Shown: piece by piece, positions 51,646 to 59,770 of the stretch | How the letters are laid out: every line of letters begins with the position of its first letter | Numbering within the stretch: the first letter of the stretch is position 1 | Assembly (NCBI RefSeq): GCF_001403875.1 | Contig: NZ_LN884299.1 | Span: 2,852,117 to 2,916,116 of the forward strand | Direction: 5' to 3' | DNA length: 64,000 nucleotides | Source of the DNA: Paenibacillus ihumii | Lineage (GTDB): Bacteria; Bacillota; Bacilli; Paenibacillales; Paenibacillaceae | Position numbers and translations under genes: made by a program | Notes under the pieces: generated by a model | The model's input: only the letters and a program-made list of their open reading frames with translations | Database searches by the model: none | What the model was told of the DNA's origin: nothing

Positions 51646-52461
51646 TCAGCTCACGGATTGTTCGAAACAATATTTCTCCAGCGCCAGCTTCACGCCCTCT
51701 TCATTGTTCGAGGCCGTAACCGCTTTGGCAGCCGCTTTGACCTCGACTGGCGAGTTGTCCATCGCGATGCTGAGCCCTGCATACGTAAGCATTGAAATAT
51801 CGTTGTAATAATTCCCGATCGCCATGACGTTCTCCGCAGGGATTCCCCGTTTCTCGGCCAATTTCTGGAGCGCAGCGCCTTTGGAGGAATCTCTGTGCGT
51901 AATATCAATGAAGAAATCACCGCTGCGCAGAATGTTGAACTCTGAATTATCCCACTTGCTCCAGTCATCGTACACCCGATCCATCTCGTCCTTATGGCCG
52001 GAGATGGTCACCTTCACGATCGGCTCGCTCAGATCGGCCCAGCGCGGCAGCTCCTTGGGAACCATCATGAACTGCTTGTATAAATCCAGCGCCTCCTGAG
52101 TAAGGCCGGCCGCACCCTGAACATAAAGGGCAAACGTCGTATTCACGTCGAAATGAACGCCGTTGTCCCGGCAGTAGTCCATATAAGGCGCCAAGGCCAG
52201 CGGGCTGATCTCGAACTCATGGACGATCTCCAGAGTCTGTATATTGACCGTGGCTGCTCCGTTATGCGTAATCACATAGCCATCCAGACCCATTTCCTTC
52301 ATGAACGGAATGGAGTTCCCCGGAGCACGGCCCGTACAGAGGACGAATTCCGCGCCCTGCCTGGCAATTTTCTTGATCGTCTCCGCCGTTCCCGGCGTCA
52401 ATACGTGATCATCGTTCAACAAAGTACCGTCTACGTCCAAAGCGATCAGTTTATATTTCAT
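51646..52461 (-). CDS. Cof-type HAD-IIB hydrolase
   Basis: A 271-residue HAD phosphatase: LIALDVDGTLLNDD at the start, FVLCTGRAPGNSIPF as motif II, DSSKGAALQKLAEKRGI with the motif III lysine, and MAIGNYYNDISML as motif IV, in which the usual GDxxND reads GNYYND, so one metal-binding aspartate is replaced by asparagine. The ATG at 52461 has GGAG 8 bases away; that at 52467 is too close. It is downstream of the pseudouridine synthase gene by 21 bases. Substrate probably a sugar or cofactor phosphate. Confidence 0.88.
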   Translation of the reverse strand: MKYKLIALDVDGTLLNDDHVLTPGTAETIKKIARQGAEFVLCTGRAPGNSIPFMKEMGLDGYVITHNGAATVNIQTLEIVHEFEISPLALAPYMDYCRDNGVHFDVNTTFALYVQGAAGLTQEALDLYKQFMMVPKELPRWADLSEPIVKVTISGHKDEMDRVYDDWSKWDNSEFNILRSGDFFIDITHRDSSKGAALQKLAEKRGIPAENVMAIGNYYNDISMLTYAGLSIAMDNSPVEVKAAAKAVTASNNEEGVKLALEKYCFEQSVS

Positions 52462-52482
52462 CTCCATGTCTCCTTTGTTTGC

Positions 52483-53262
52483 CTATAGCGATTTCTTGTA
52501 TGTTTTCAGCAGTTCAACCTCTGCCTCCGTCAATTCCCGGAATGTACCGAGCGCCAGGGAATCATCCAGCGCAAGCGGCCCCATGCTGACCCGCTTCAAA
52601 TACATCACCCTGGATCCCACCGCCATGAACATTCGCTTCACCTGATGGAACTTGCCTTCGGATAGGGTCAGCCGAATATGGGACTGGACGCCCTCTTCAC
52701 CGCGCATTACCTCCAGCACCTCCAGCTCGGCCGGAAGCGTAACATAGCCGTCATCCAAGGCGACTCCTTCGCGGAACAGCGCGGCTTCCCGCTCCCCGAT
52801 CTCGCCGAGCACTCGAGCCTCGTATGTCTTCGGCACATGCTTGCGCGGGGACAACAGGTCGTGGGCCAGCTGCCCGTCGTTGGTCAGCAGCAGAAATCCT
52901 TCCGTGTCCTTGTCCAGGCGGCCCACCGGAAAGGGCGAGAACGCGCGAAGCTCCGCCGGGATCAAGTCCAGCACCGTGCGGTCCCGGTTATCCTCCGTTG
53001 CGGAAATGACGCCTTGAGGCTTGTTCAGCATCAAGTAGACAAATTCACGATAATCGATATTCTCGCCGTCCACCGCAATGCGATCCTCGTATGGATCAGC
53101 CTGAATTCCGCTGTCCTTCGGCACGGTGCCGTTTAGCGTGACTCTTCCCTGCTTCACCATTTTTTTGATATCTGTTCTTGAGCCGTAGCCCAGATGACCC
53201 AATATTTTATCCAGTCTTTGCGTTTTCTTGCCTTTGCTCACTTCGTTTATGTCCACCTCCAC
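52483..53262 (-). CDS. RsuA/RluB-type rRNA pseudouridine synthase
   Basis: A 259-residue pseudouridine synthase. An S4 RNA-binding domain (RLDKILGHLGYGSRTDIKKM) occupies residues 15-75. The catalytic aspartate is in GRLDKDTEGFLLLTNDG (about 115). The C-terminal motif LSEGKFHQVKRMFMAVG closes the domain. It probably modifies 16S or 23S rRNA. The start codon is uncertain: GTG at 53262, 53256 and 53241 are all in frame around a GGAGG. The gene overlaps the end of the RsmF-like gene by up to 16 bases, so the two rRNA modification genes are coupled. Confidence 0.9.
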   Translation of the reverse strand: MEVDINEVSKGKKTQRLDKILGHLGYGSRTDIKKMVKQGRVTLNGTVPKDSGIQADPYEDRIAVDGENIDYREFVYLMLNKPQGVISATEDNRDRTVLDLIPAELRAFSPFPVGRLDKDTEGFLLLTNDGQLAHDLLSPRKHVPKTYEARVLGEIGEREAALFREGVALDDGYVTLPAELEVLEVMRGEEGVQSHIRLTLSEGKFHQVKRMFMAVGSRVMYLKRVSMGPLALDDSLALGTFRELTEAEVELLKTYKKSL

Positions 53263-54836
53263 CCTGCGGGATATTCATTCTTGAGCATGCCGTCAAGCCA
53301 TTTCCCCCATCCCAGCGACAGTCCGTCTACACAGACCAGTACATATCCTTTAGGGAAACCCTGGATACCCCGGCATTCAATTCTGGATGCCGGGACATTC
53401 AGGGTTTCCCCTTTAAGATATCTGACGGCTTCGCCGTTCTCCTTAGACAAGTTGAGGACCCGGTTGGCTTCCCCGGCGGATAGCGCCGTCGCTAGCGGGT
53501 GGCCTGGGGTGAAGCGGCCGTTCTTCGCCGTACCGGCATACCATCCGGGACGGACGGTCTTCAGGCCGGCCAGCTGATCCTTCGCCAGCGGGGACAGGTA
53601 CAGATGGCCGCCGAACAGCAGCGGCTGGCCCGGGAGCTTCGCGTCCAGGTTCTCGGCTGCAAATTGCTGCCAGTGGTCTAGAAGCTCCCGGTCACCGGGC
53701 ACCTTTCCGGCACTCTCCCGCTCTTTGGCAGAACGGCCAGGCTGGCGTCCGCTTGGTTTCTTGCCCATTTTGCCCCTGCTGCTGGCATAGCCCGAATCCA
53801 GCGCGGAAGCCGCAGCAGGAGCCGCAGCCGTCCCGGGCTGCGCTTCATCGCGGCTCGCCAGGAGCGGCCGGCCTCCTGCCGGCCCCTTATGCTGAAGCAC
53901 GGCCAGGAAATGCCCTTCGCCCTCTACCAGATGCGGCCATAGCCTGCCGCAATTTGCGGTCAGGCTGGCGGCTTGCGAGGAGAAGGCAGCATCACCGCCT
54001 TCCGTATTCAACCGGTACAGCCACTCCGGACGACCCGGCGAGAAGCCAAGTTCCCCGGGCAGCGGAATAAGCTCAAAATCCGCATGCCAATCCAGAAACC
54101 GGGCGATCATCGCCTCATTCTCTTCAGGAGCAAATGTACAGGTTGAATACACGATTCTTCCGCCAGGCACCAGCATCGCTGCAGCCGACTTCAGGATGTC
54201 CTGCTGAATGACGGTGCACTTGGACGTAGAGTGAATTTCCCACTGCCGCGCCATAGCCTCGTCCTTGCGGAACATGCCCTCCCCCGAGCATGGCGCATCG
54301 ATCAATATTTTATCGAAATAATTCGGAAAGGATTGTGCAATGCGCTCTGGCGTCTCGTTGAGCACCACGGCGTTCCGCACTCCGTACAGCTCAATATTTT
54401 TAGCCAGGGCCTTGGTTCGTTCCGCATGAATATCATTGGTAACCAGCACCCCTTCGCCCTGCAGCTTGGCTGCGATTTGCGTAGATTTGCCACCGGGCGC
54501 GGCGCATAAATCCAGCACCTTCTCCCCCGGTGTAACATCAAGCATTTCCACAGGGGCCATCGCGCTCGGCTCTTGTATATAATAGAGCCCCGCATGATAG
54601 TACGGATGCTTGCCCGGCTTCAGGCCTTCCTGGACGTAGAATCCGGTAGGGCACCAGGATACGGGCTTCACTTCAAACGGAGATACGCCCAGAAACGACT
54701 GCACACTCATTTTGAGCGTATTCACGCGAATACCGACATAACGGGGATTGTCATAAGAGGATAGAAAAGCGCCGTAATCGCTGCCCAGCAGCTGCTGCAT
54801 CTTTTCCAGAAAAGCCATCGGTATATGAACTGCCAT
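53247..54836 (-). CDS. RsmF/NSUN-type RNA (cytosine-5) methyltransferase, copy 2
   Basis: A 529-residue paralogue of the 49593-51038 gene. Motif I is LDLCAAPGGKSTQIA, the catalytic cysteines lie in IDAPCSGEGMFRKD and YSTCTFAPEENEA, and the N-terminal domain reads YDNPRYVGIRVNTLKM. A basic, low-complexity linker (about 330-385, SRGKMGKKPSGRQPGRSAKE) precedes the C-terminal RsmF-B/PUA-like domain (GWYAGTAKNGRFTPGHPLAT). AAGGATGG lies 8 bases before the ATG. It is followed by the pseudouridine synthase, so both act on rRNA or tRNA. Confidence 0.9.
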   Translation of the reverse strand: MAVHIPMAFLEKMQQLLGSDYGAFLSSYDNPRYVGIRVNTLKMSVQSFLGVSPFEVKPVSWCPTGFYVQEGLKPGKHPYYHAGLYYIQEPSAMAPVEMLDVTPGEKVLDLCAAPGGKSTQIAAKLQGEGVLVTNDIHAERTKALAKNIELYGVRNAVVLNETPERIAQSFPNYFDKILIDAPCSGEGMFRKDEAMARQWEIHSTSKCTVIQQDILKSAAAMLVPGGRIVYSTCTFAPEENEAMIARFLDWHADFELIPLPGELGFSPGRPEWLYRLNTEGGDAAFSSQAASLTANCGRLWPHLVEGEGHFLAVLQHKGPAGGRPLLASRDEAQPGTAAAPAAASALDSGYASSRGKMGKKPSGRQPGRSAKERESAGKVPGDRELLDHWQQFAAENLDAKLPGQPLLFGGHLYLSPLAKDQLAGLKTVRPGWYAGTAKNGRFTPGHPLATALSAGEANRVLNLSKENGEAVRYLKGETLNVPASRIECRGIQGFPKGYVLVCVDGLSLGWGKWLDGMLKNEYPAGWRWT

Positions 54837-54954
54837 ATATTAAACCATCCATCCTTATCATCAAGAATATGTCCATTGTAACATACCAGTATCATCAGAT
54901 TGTAAAACAATAAGCGATTCCCGTCCAGCGCCAGGCATGAACGGCAGCTTCAAA

Positions 54955-54984
54955 AAGCCCTCTCCCGTTCTCGGGAAAGGGCTC
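54955..54984 (-). terminator. Terminator of the relQ-DUF309 unit
   Basis: AGCCCTCTCCCG pairs with CGGGAAAGGGCT. TTTTT follows on the minus strand, 7 bases after the DUF309 stop. Confidence 0.88.
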
Positions 54985-54990
54985 TGCTAT

Positions 54991-55461
54991 TCATTCGCTC
55001 CTGCCCTGCATCCGCAGCTCATGCTTGGCGCCTCGCTGAGGCCCCCTGCGCTGAGGAATGTTGGGCTCTATTTCCGGCGCTGCCTTGTCCACGAGCTCCG
55101 ATAAGTGCGAATCGAGAATATCAATCGTTAAATCATAGTAAGGAAACGGAGACTCGTCATAGTTCGCCAGCGCGGCGGCGTAGGCCTCCGTCTCGCGAAG
55201 CAGCTTGCCTAAATCAATGCCAAGGGAATCCGGCGGATACGGAGCCAGCCTCTGCGCCGCCGATTCCATCATTTTCCGCCCTCCGGTCACATTGCCGTTG
55301 CGGAAATGGTACAGGCCGACCGCGACCTGCAGCAATCCTTTATGCAGCGGGTCCTTATCCAGCTTCAGCCACAGCTCCTCCATCACTTCATGGCATTCGA
55401 AGTAATCCCGGTCACGGTTGAAGTAGACGAGGAAGGCGACATACAGGCGATCATACGTCAT
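54991..55461 (-). CDS. DUF309 protein
   Basis: A 156-residue helical protein with the DUF309 signature RDYFECHEVMEELWLKLDKD and LLQVAVGLYHFRNGNVTGG. The family is of unknown function but keeps a His-Glu-rich site (HEVMEELW) that may bind metal. The ATG lies inside the end of relQ (11-base overlap) with GGAG 7 bases upstream in the relQ coding region, so translation is coupled to the alarmone synthetase. The C-terminal ~30 residues are basic (PQRRGPQRGAKHELRMQGR). Confidence 0.88.
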   Translation of the reverse strand: MTYDRLYVAFLVYFNRDRDYFECHEVMEELWLKLDKDPLHKGLLQVAVGLYHFRNGNVTGGRKMMESAAQRLAPYPPDSLGIDLGKLLRETEAYAAALANYDESPFPYYDLTIDILDSHLSELVDKAAPEIEPNIPQRRGPQRGAKHELRMQGRSE

Positions 55462-56266
55462 CGCCGGACTCCACGGTTTTCTTCGCCGCCTTGATCAGCT
55501 GCCCGACCTCGGTATGCAGCTCCTTCAGCCCTTCCATGTTCCGGGCTTCCCATAGCTCGTTGAAGCGCTGCTGAGCCTCGATGGCCTCCGTGACCTTATG
55601 ATAAAAATAGAGCTGATGAATCGCCGTGAGCAATCGGTTCACGATGGTGGATTCGTCCTCAAAGCTCTTCTGGGCAAGCAGAATCTCCTCGCGTATGCTG
55701 GACATTTCATTGTCCAGGACGAATGCGGCCTCTGCAGCCTTCTTCAGCCTGATGCGCATTTCGTCAGGCAGGCTTTCCCGGTATTTATAATTCAGGGAAT
55801 GCTCGATCGTCGCCCAGAAATTCATGGCCAGCGTCCGGATCTGAATTTCCGCCAGCACGTTTTTCAGGCCCAGGGCAGTCTGTACGGGGTATTCCACGAT
55901 CATATGGAAGCTGCGATAACCGCTTTCCTTGTAGTTTGTTATATAATCCTTCTCATAAATCACCCGGAGATCCTTGCGGGCCCGAATATACTCGGCCACC
56001 CTGCGGATGTCCTCGACGAACTGGCACATGATCCGTATGCCGGCGATGTCCTCGATCCCTTGCTCCAGCTGGTCCATCGGCACGTTCAGTCGTTTGGCCT
56101 TATCGAGAATGCTTGATATTTTCTTGACCCTTCCGGTAACGAATTCGATCGGCGCATACTCCTCCAGCTTCTTAAGCTCGGAGCGCATCGTCTTGAACTT
56201 CACCTTCAACTCTTCAACCGTTTGCTCGTACGGAAGCAAAAATACTCCCCAGTCTCTATTATCCAT
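55451..56266 (-). CDS. relQ: Small alarmone synthetase (RelQ/YjbM type)
   Basis: A 271-residue (p)ppGpp synthetase without hydrolase or regulatory domains. Synthetase motifs: EFVTGRVKKISSILDKAKR (about 41-59), IEDIAGIRIMCQF (about 71-83), YKESGYRSFHMIVE (about 112-125), and AEIQIRTLAMNFWATIEHSL (about 138-157). At 271 residues it is ~50 longer than B. subtilis YjbM, owing to a helical C-terminal tail. It would transfer pyrophosphate from ATP to GDP or GTP under stress. GGAGG precedes the ATG. It is the first gene of the pair with DUF309. Confidence 0.92.
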   Translation of the reverse strand: MDNRDWGVFLLPYEQTVEELKVKFKTMRSELKKLEEYAPIEFVTGRVKKISSILDKAKRLNVPMDQLEQGIEDIAGIRIMCQFVEDIRRVAEYIRARKDLRVIYEKDYITNYKESGYRSFHMIVEYPVQTALGLKNVLAEIQIRTLAMNFWATIEHSLNYKYRESLPDEMRIRLKKAAEAAFVLDNEMSSIREEILLAQKSFEDESTIVNRLLTAIHQLYFYHKVTEAIEAQQRFNELWEARNMEGLKELHTEVGQLIKAAKKTVESGDDV

Positions 56267-56296
56267 CCACTGTGCCTCCTGTCTTCTGTGGCCCGG

Positions 56297-57391
56297 TTAG
56301 CGATGGTCTGCTCCTACAGCTTCGGAAATATGGCTAAATCCGTCGCGGCGCAGCAGGTCCAACAGACCGCGATGCACTTCGCGGTTCACCTCGGGACCTT
56401 CATATATTAGAGCGGTATATATTTCTACCAGACTGGCGCCGGCACGAATTTTCTCATAGGCGTCCGCAGCGTTAAATATTCCTCCGGAACCGATAATCGG
56501 AAGCTTCCCTTCCGTCAGCCGATAGACATGGGAGATCATCTCTGTCGATCTCTCCTTTAGCGGCTTCCCGCTAAGACCGCCGGTTTCCTGCGCATGCTCA
56601 TGCTGGATGCCTTCACGTGAAATCGTCGTATTGGTAGCTATAATTCCCGATACGCCGCTATTCATAATCGTCTGAACCATGAATTCAAGCTCCGTCATGC
56701 TGACGTCTGGCGCGATCTTCACCAGAACATGCTTCCGCGCTCCGTGCTTCTCAGCCTGGTTCTCCATTTCCTTCCGGACGGCTTCCAGTAAGGAAGCGAG
56801 CTCGGTGCCATGCTGAAGATTGCGCAAATCCGGCGTATTCGGCGAGCTGATGTTCACCACAAAAAAATCCGCATGGGCATACAGCGCGGAAATACACTTC
56901 TCGTAATCAAGATGCGCCTCTTCGTTCGGCGTTGCTTTATTCTTGCCGATATTGACGGCAACCGGAATCCGCCTGCTGCGGAGGGCTGCCAGCTGACCGG
57001 CCATATAATCAGTTCCGTGGTTGTTGAAGCCCATGCGGTTGATCAGCGCCTCCTGCGGCTTAAGGCGAAACAGCCTGGGCTGCTCGTTGCCCGGCTGCGC
57101 CTTCGGCGTAACCGTTCCAACCTCCATGAAGCCGAAGCCGATGGCCGAGAACGCCTCCACCGCTTCCGCATTCTTATCCAGCCCGGCTGCAAGCCCTACT
57201 GGGGTCGGGAAATGAATGCCGAACAAATCGACCGCCAGCTCGGGAGCCTCCTTGACTCCATACATGCCGTGCATAGCAGGAATAAATCCCGGTATTTTCG
57301 CGGCTTTATTTAATCCTCCGATCATGAGATGATGCGCTCTCTCAGGATCCAGCTGGAAGAACAGATGCTTTCCAATATTGCGATATAACAC
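56297..57391 (-). CDS. pyrD: Quinone-dependent (class 2) dihydroorotate dehydrogenase
   Basis: A 364-residue membrane-associated FMN enzyme that oxidises dihydroorotate to orotate with quinone. The N-terminal amphipathic extension LYRNIGKHLFFQLDPERAHH marks class 2. The catalytic serine is in VVNISSPNTPDLRNLQ (about 185), with INRMGFNNHG, VLVKIAPDVS and IIGSGGIFNAADAYE as FMN and substrate sites. A frame begins at ATG 57412, but the GTG at 57391 fits the family start and has GAAGGT nearby. It is a lone gene, not in a pyrimidine operon. Confidence 0.92.
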   Translation of the reverse strand: MLYRNIGKHLFFQLDPERAHHLMIGGLNKAAKIPGFIPAMHGMYGVKEAPELAVDLFGIHFPTPVGLAAGLDKNAEAVEAFSAIGFGFMEVGTVTPKAQPGNEQPRLFRLKPQEALINRMGFNNHGTDYMAGQLAALRSRRIPVAVNIGKNKATPNEEAHLDYEKCISALYAHADFFVVNISSPNTPDLRNLQHGTELASLLEAVRKEMENQAEKHGARKHVLVKIAPDVSMTELEFMVQTIMNSGVSGIIATNTTISREGIQHEHAQETGGLSGKPLKERSTEMISHVYRLTEGKLPIIGSGGIFNAADAYEKIRAGASLVEIYTALIYEGPEVNREVHRGLLDLLRRDGFSHISEAVGADHR

Positions 57392-57585
57392 GTCTACCTT
57401 CACTCCGATCATAACATATGCAATAAATTGCCCTGTTCTTTAGTTTATCGTTTTCTCGTTCAAAAGAAAAGTTTAACCTCCCGGAAACGCAAGGATTTCG
57501 CCGCCGGGAAGTGATGGCATTTTAAAATGAAAGCTATTACAATAAGAGTGTAGCTCTCTGAACAATATGGAAGGGAATGATTGTC

Positions 57586-57717
57586 ATGGCTGCCAAGCGC
57601 AAACCGCCGACGCTCCAGCAAAAGAAAGAGGAAGTGAATAGAAAGGGGCTCATTTGGGCCATTTCCGTCGTTGCTGGACTCATTATACTGTTCACGGTAG
57701 CTCTCTTATTCAAATAA
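57586..57717 (+). CDS. Small single-helix membrane protein, 43 residues
   Basis: MAAKRKPPTLQQKKEEV is a basic N-terminus, followed by one hydrophobic helix (GLIWAISVVAGLIILFTVAL) and a stop. AAGGGA lies about 9 bases before the ATG. It ends 3 bases before the convergent L,D-transpeptidase gene. The basic-then-hydrophobic pattern is a typical small membrane protein; the function is unknown. Confidence 0.65.
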   Translation: MAAKRKPPTLQQKKEEVNRKGLIWAISVVAGLIILFTVALLFK

Positions 57718-57720
57718 TGG

Positions 57721-59151
57721 CTAATTCAGCCAGCGATACGTCCGGTGAGGGTTGCTCTGATCCTGCCTGTCCCCAAGCGTGAAGCGCTCTTCCGGGACAA
57801 GGCTCTGATCGGGCAGCCCTCCCTTTCTTATCGTCACCTTCGTTCCGACCGGCAGAAGATCGAACAGCTCCTCGACATCCTTTCTTCCCATCCGGACGCA
57901 GCCCAGCGATTCATCGCGGCCGATGCTGTCCGGCTCGTTCGTGCCGTGAATCGCATAATTCGTATCGGACAGCTGCATGCCCCTGCTGCCGAATTCCCCA
58001 TCCGACCTGCCGTTCGGATTCACGACCTTGTCGGTAATGCGGAACGTTCCCTCCGGCGTTTTATCCCCGCCTAGCCCCACCCGGTAGTTTCTCAGAATGA
58101 CGGAACCGCTGACCACCGCCAGCCGATGATTGCTGGTATCCACGATGACTTCAAGCGGCTCATCAAAGAACAGCTCCAGCTGCCGGGCTGCCTCCTTGCT
58201 GCCGCCGGATTCACGCTGTCCCGGTCCGCCTCCGCCTCCCTGCAGCTCCCGCCGAGCGAGTTCCTGCTTCAGCGGCGCAAATGCCTGCTTGATATGATCG
58301 TTGGTTCCAGCCAGCCAATTGTCCGGGAAGGGCTGCGCCAGCTCTTCCAAGCTCTCCGGCCAGCGCCCCTCGTTCTCTTTATACTGCTTCATCGCCGAAG
58401 ACAGCACGGCCAGGGATTCCTGCCGCTGAATCCACGCCTTGGCCTCCGCCTGCAGCTTGCGGGAATCGGGCGGGGTGCACAGGCATGCCGCCGGGTCGTA
58501 GGATTGCACGCTGGTCTGGCCGCTGCCGAGCGACTGGATTCCGTAGACGACCGGCATTTTATGCGACCAATTCAACCATTTGTCCTGTTGGCCCATGCCC
58601 AGCACGACCTGATAGCGGCCGGACGCTTCGTTTCCCTTCAGCAGCCCGCCGATATTGCCCGTCACGCCTCTGCCGCCGGAAGCATAGCCGATCGCCGTAA
58701 AGCGCGGAGCAGCCGGCTCCGCACCTGCACCGTCAGAGGGTGCATCCGCTTCCGGTCCGTCTGTGGCCGGTCTATCCGGGGCATCCTTCATTTCCTCTAA
58801 TACCGGCCCCGGATCCTTCGGGGCTGTAGCCAGCAGCTTGCCGGGGGCCTGCGCGGAAGGAAGCCAGAGAAGCAGCAGAAGCATGACCATAAAGCCGGCC
58901 CTGCGAATCAGCCGGCTGCGCTGCTCCTGCCTGCGCGACTCGTGGAGAATGTCAGCCTCATACCCCATCCATAGATCCTCGGGGATTTTGCTCGACTCAA
59001 AGGCCTCGTATACGCTTCCTGCCTGAATATAGCAATAATGCGCCTTGCCCTCCTGACCGCTTTGTTCGTATTCTTTGCCTAGCAAATACCAGGCCATTTT
59101 ATTATTTGGATGATTTTCTACATATTTTTTGAGGTAAGCCGAGTTTTTCAT
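57721..59151 (-). CDS. L,D-transpeptidase (YkuD) with N-terminal repeat domain
   Basis: A 476-residue peptidoglycan cross-linking enzyme. Residues 1-65 look like a TPR-type segment (NKMAWYLLGKEYEQSGQEGK). Residues about 82-100 are a membrane helix. The long middle part (about 105-340) is a Pro/Ala-rich linker plus an unassigned domain. The C-terminal YkuD domain has HRLAVVSGSVILRNYRVGLG and the catalytic HGTNEPDSIGRDESLGCVRM. The topology places the TPR segment inside and the catalytic domain outside. GGAGG precedes the ATG. Confidence 0.9.
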   Translation of the reverse strand: MKNSAYLKKYVENHPNNKMAWYLLGKEYEQSGQEGKAHYCYIQAGSVYEAFESSKIPEDLWMGYEADILHESRRQEQRSRLIRRAGFMVMLLLLLWLPSAQAPGKLLATAPKDPGPVLEEMKDAPDRPATDGPEADAPSDGAGAEPAAPRFTAIGYASGGRGVTGNIGGLLKGNEASGRYQVVLGMGQQDKWLNWSHKMPVVYGIQSLGSGQTSVQSYDPAACLCTPPDSRKLQAEAKAWIQRQESLAVLSSAMKQYKENEGRWPESLEELAQPFPDNWLAGTNDHIKQAFAPLKQELARRELQGGGGGPGQRESGGSKEAARQLELFFDEPLEVIVDTSNHRLAVVSGSVILRNYRVGLGGDKTPEGTFRITDKVVNPNGRSDGEFGSRGMQLSDTNYAIHGTNEPDSIGRDESLGCVRMGRKDVEELFDLLPVGTKVTIRKGGLPDQSLVPEERFTLGDRQDQSNPHRTYRWLN

Positions 59152-59340
59152 CGTAAACCTCCACCAGGATTCAACTTGTTTATGTATGACACCTCTTACT
59201 TAATATATCGGCTGCAGAACGTCTGTTTTCAAACCCTTTTCCTTGTTCCGGCGTAATTCGATACGAAATACCCAAAAAGCTGGCCTGAAGGCAGCTCCTG
59301 CTGCGGGCGGTCAGCACCAGAAACAGGAGCCTGAACAGCA

Positions 59341-59378
59341 AAAAGCATCCCGTGCCATCAACAGGCGGGATGCTTCTC
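59341..59378 (-). terminator. Terminator of the ferredoxin gene
   Basis: AAGCATCCCGTGCC pairs with AGGCGGGATGCTT. TTTTTG follows on the minus strand, about 30 bases after the fer stop. Confidence 0.88.
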
Positions 59379-59408
59379 CTAAAGCGGGATGTAACTCGTT
59401 CTTTCCTG

Positions 59409-59651
59409 TTAACCTTCCATATTGAACGGAGTATCTGCAATCTTGATGGAATCCGTTGGGCATCCGTCGGATGCATCCTGAAGGTCATCGTACAAGTCTT
59501 CCGGAATTTCCGTTACACCGCGGTTACCATCATTATTGTAGATAACTTCGGCCAGACCCTCATCGTCGTAATCGTAGATATCCGGTGCCGTAGCGCCGCA
59601 AGCGCCGCAAGCGATACAAGTATCTTTCTCTACCCAAGTATATTTCGCCAT
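59409..59651 (-). CDS. fer: Bacillus-type [4Fe-4S] ferredoxin
   Basis: An 80-residue electron carrier. The cluster ligands are CIACGAC (three cysteines, residues 12-18) and a distant CP in DASDGCPTDSIKI (about 64). The acidic segment APDIYDYDDEGLAEVI is typical of Bacillus Fer. It supplies electrons to P450s, desaturases or similar enzymes. GGAGG lies 8 bases before the ATG, and the gene is monocistronic with its own terminator. Confidence 0.94.
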   Translation of the reverse strand: MAKYTWVEKDTCIACGACGATAPDIYDYDDEGLAEVIYNNDGNRGVTEIPEDLYDDLQDASDGCPTDSIKIADTPFNMEG

Positions 59652-59770
59652 CTTTATCTGCCTCCTGATAAACGGTACAAGTGCGGTGAATTGCTACCAC
59701 CATGACCAATATAATATAAAAAGAAAGCAATTTCAAATGATTTGTTACCAATTTCCATTGATAATTGTTA

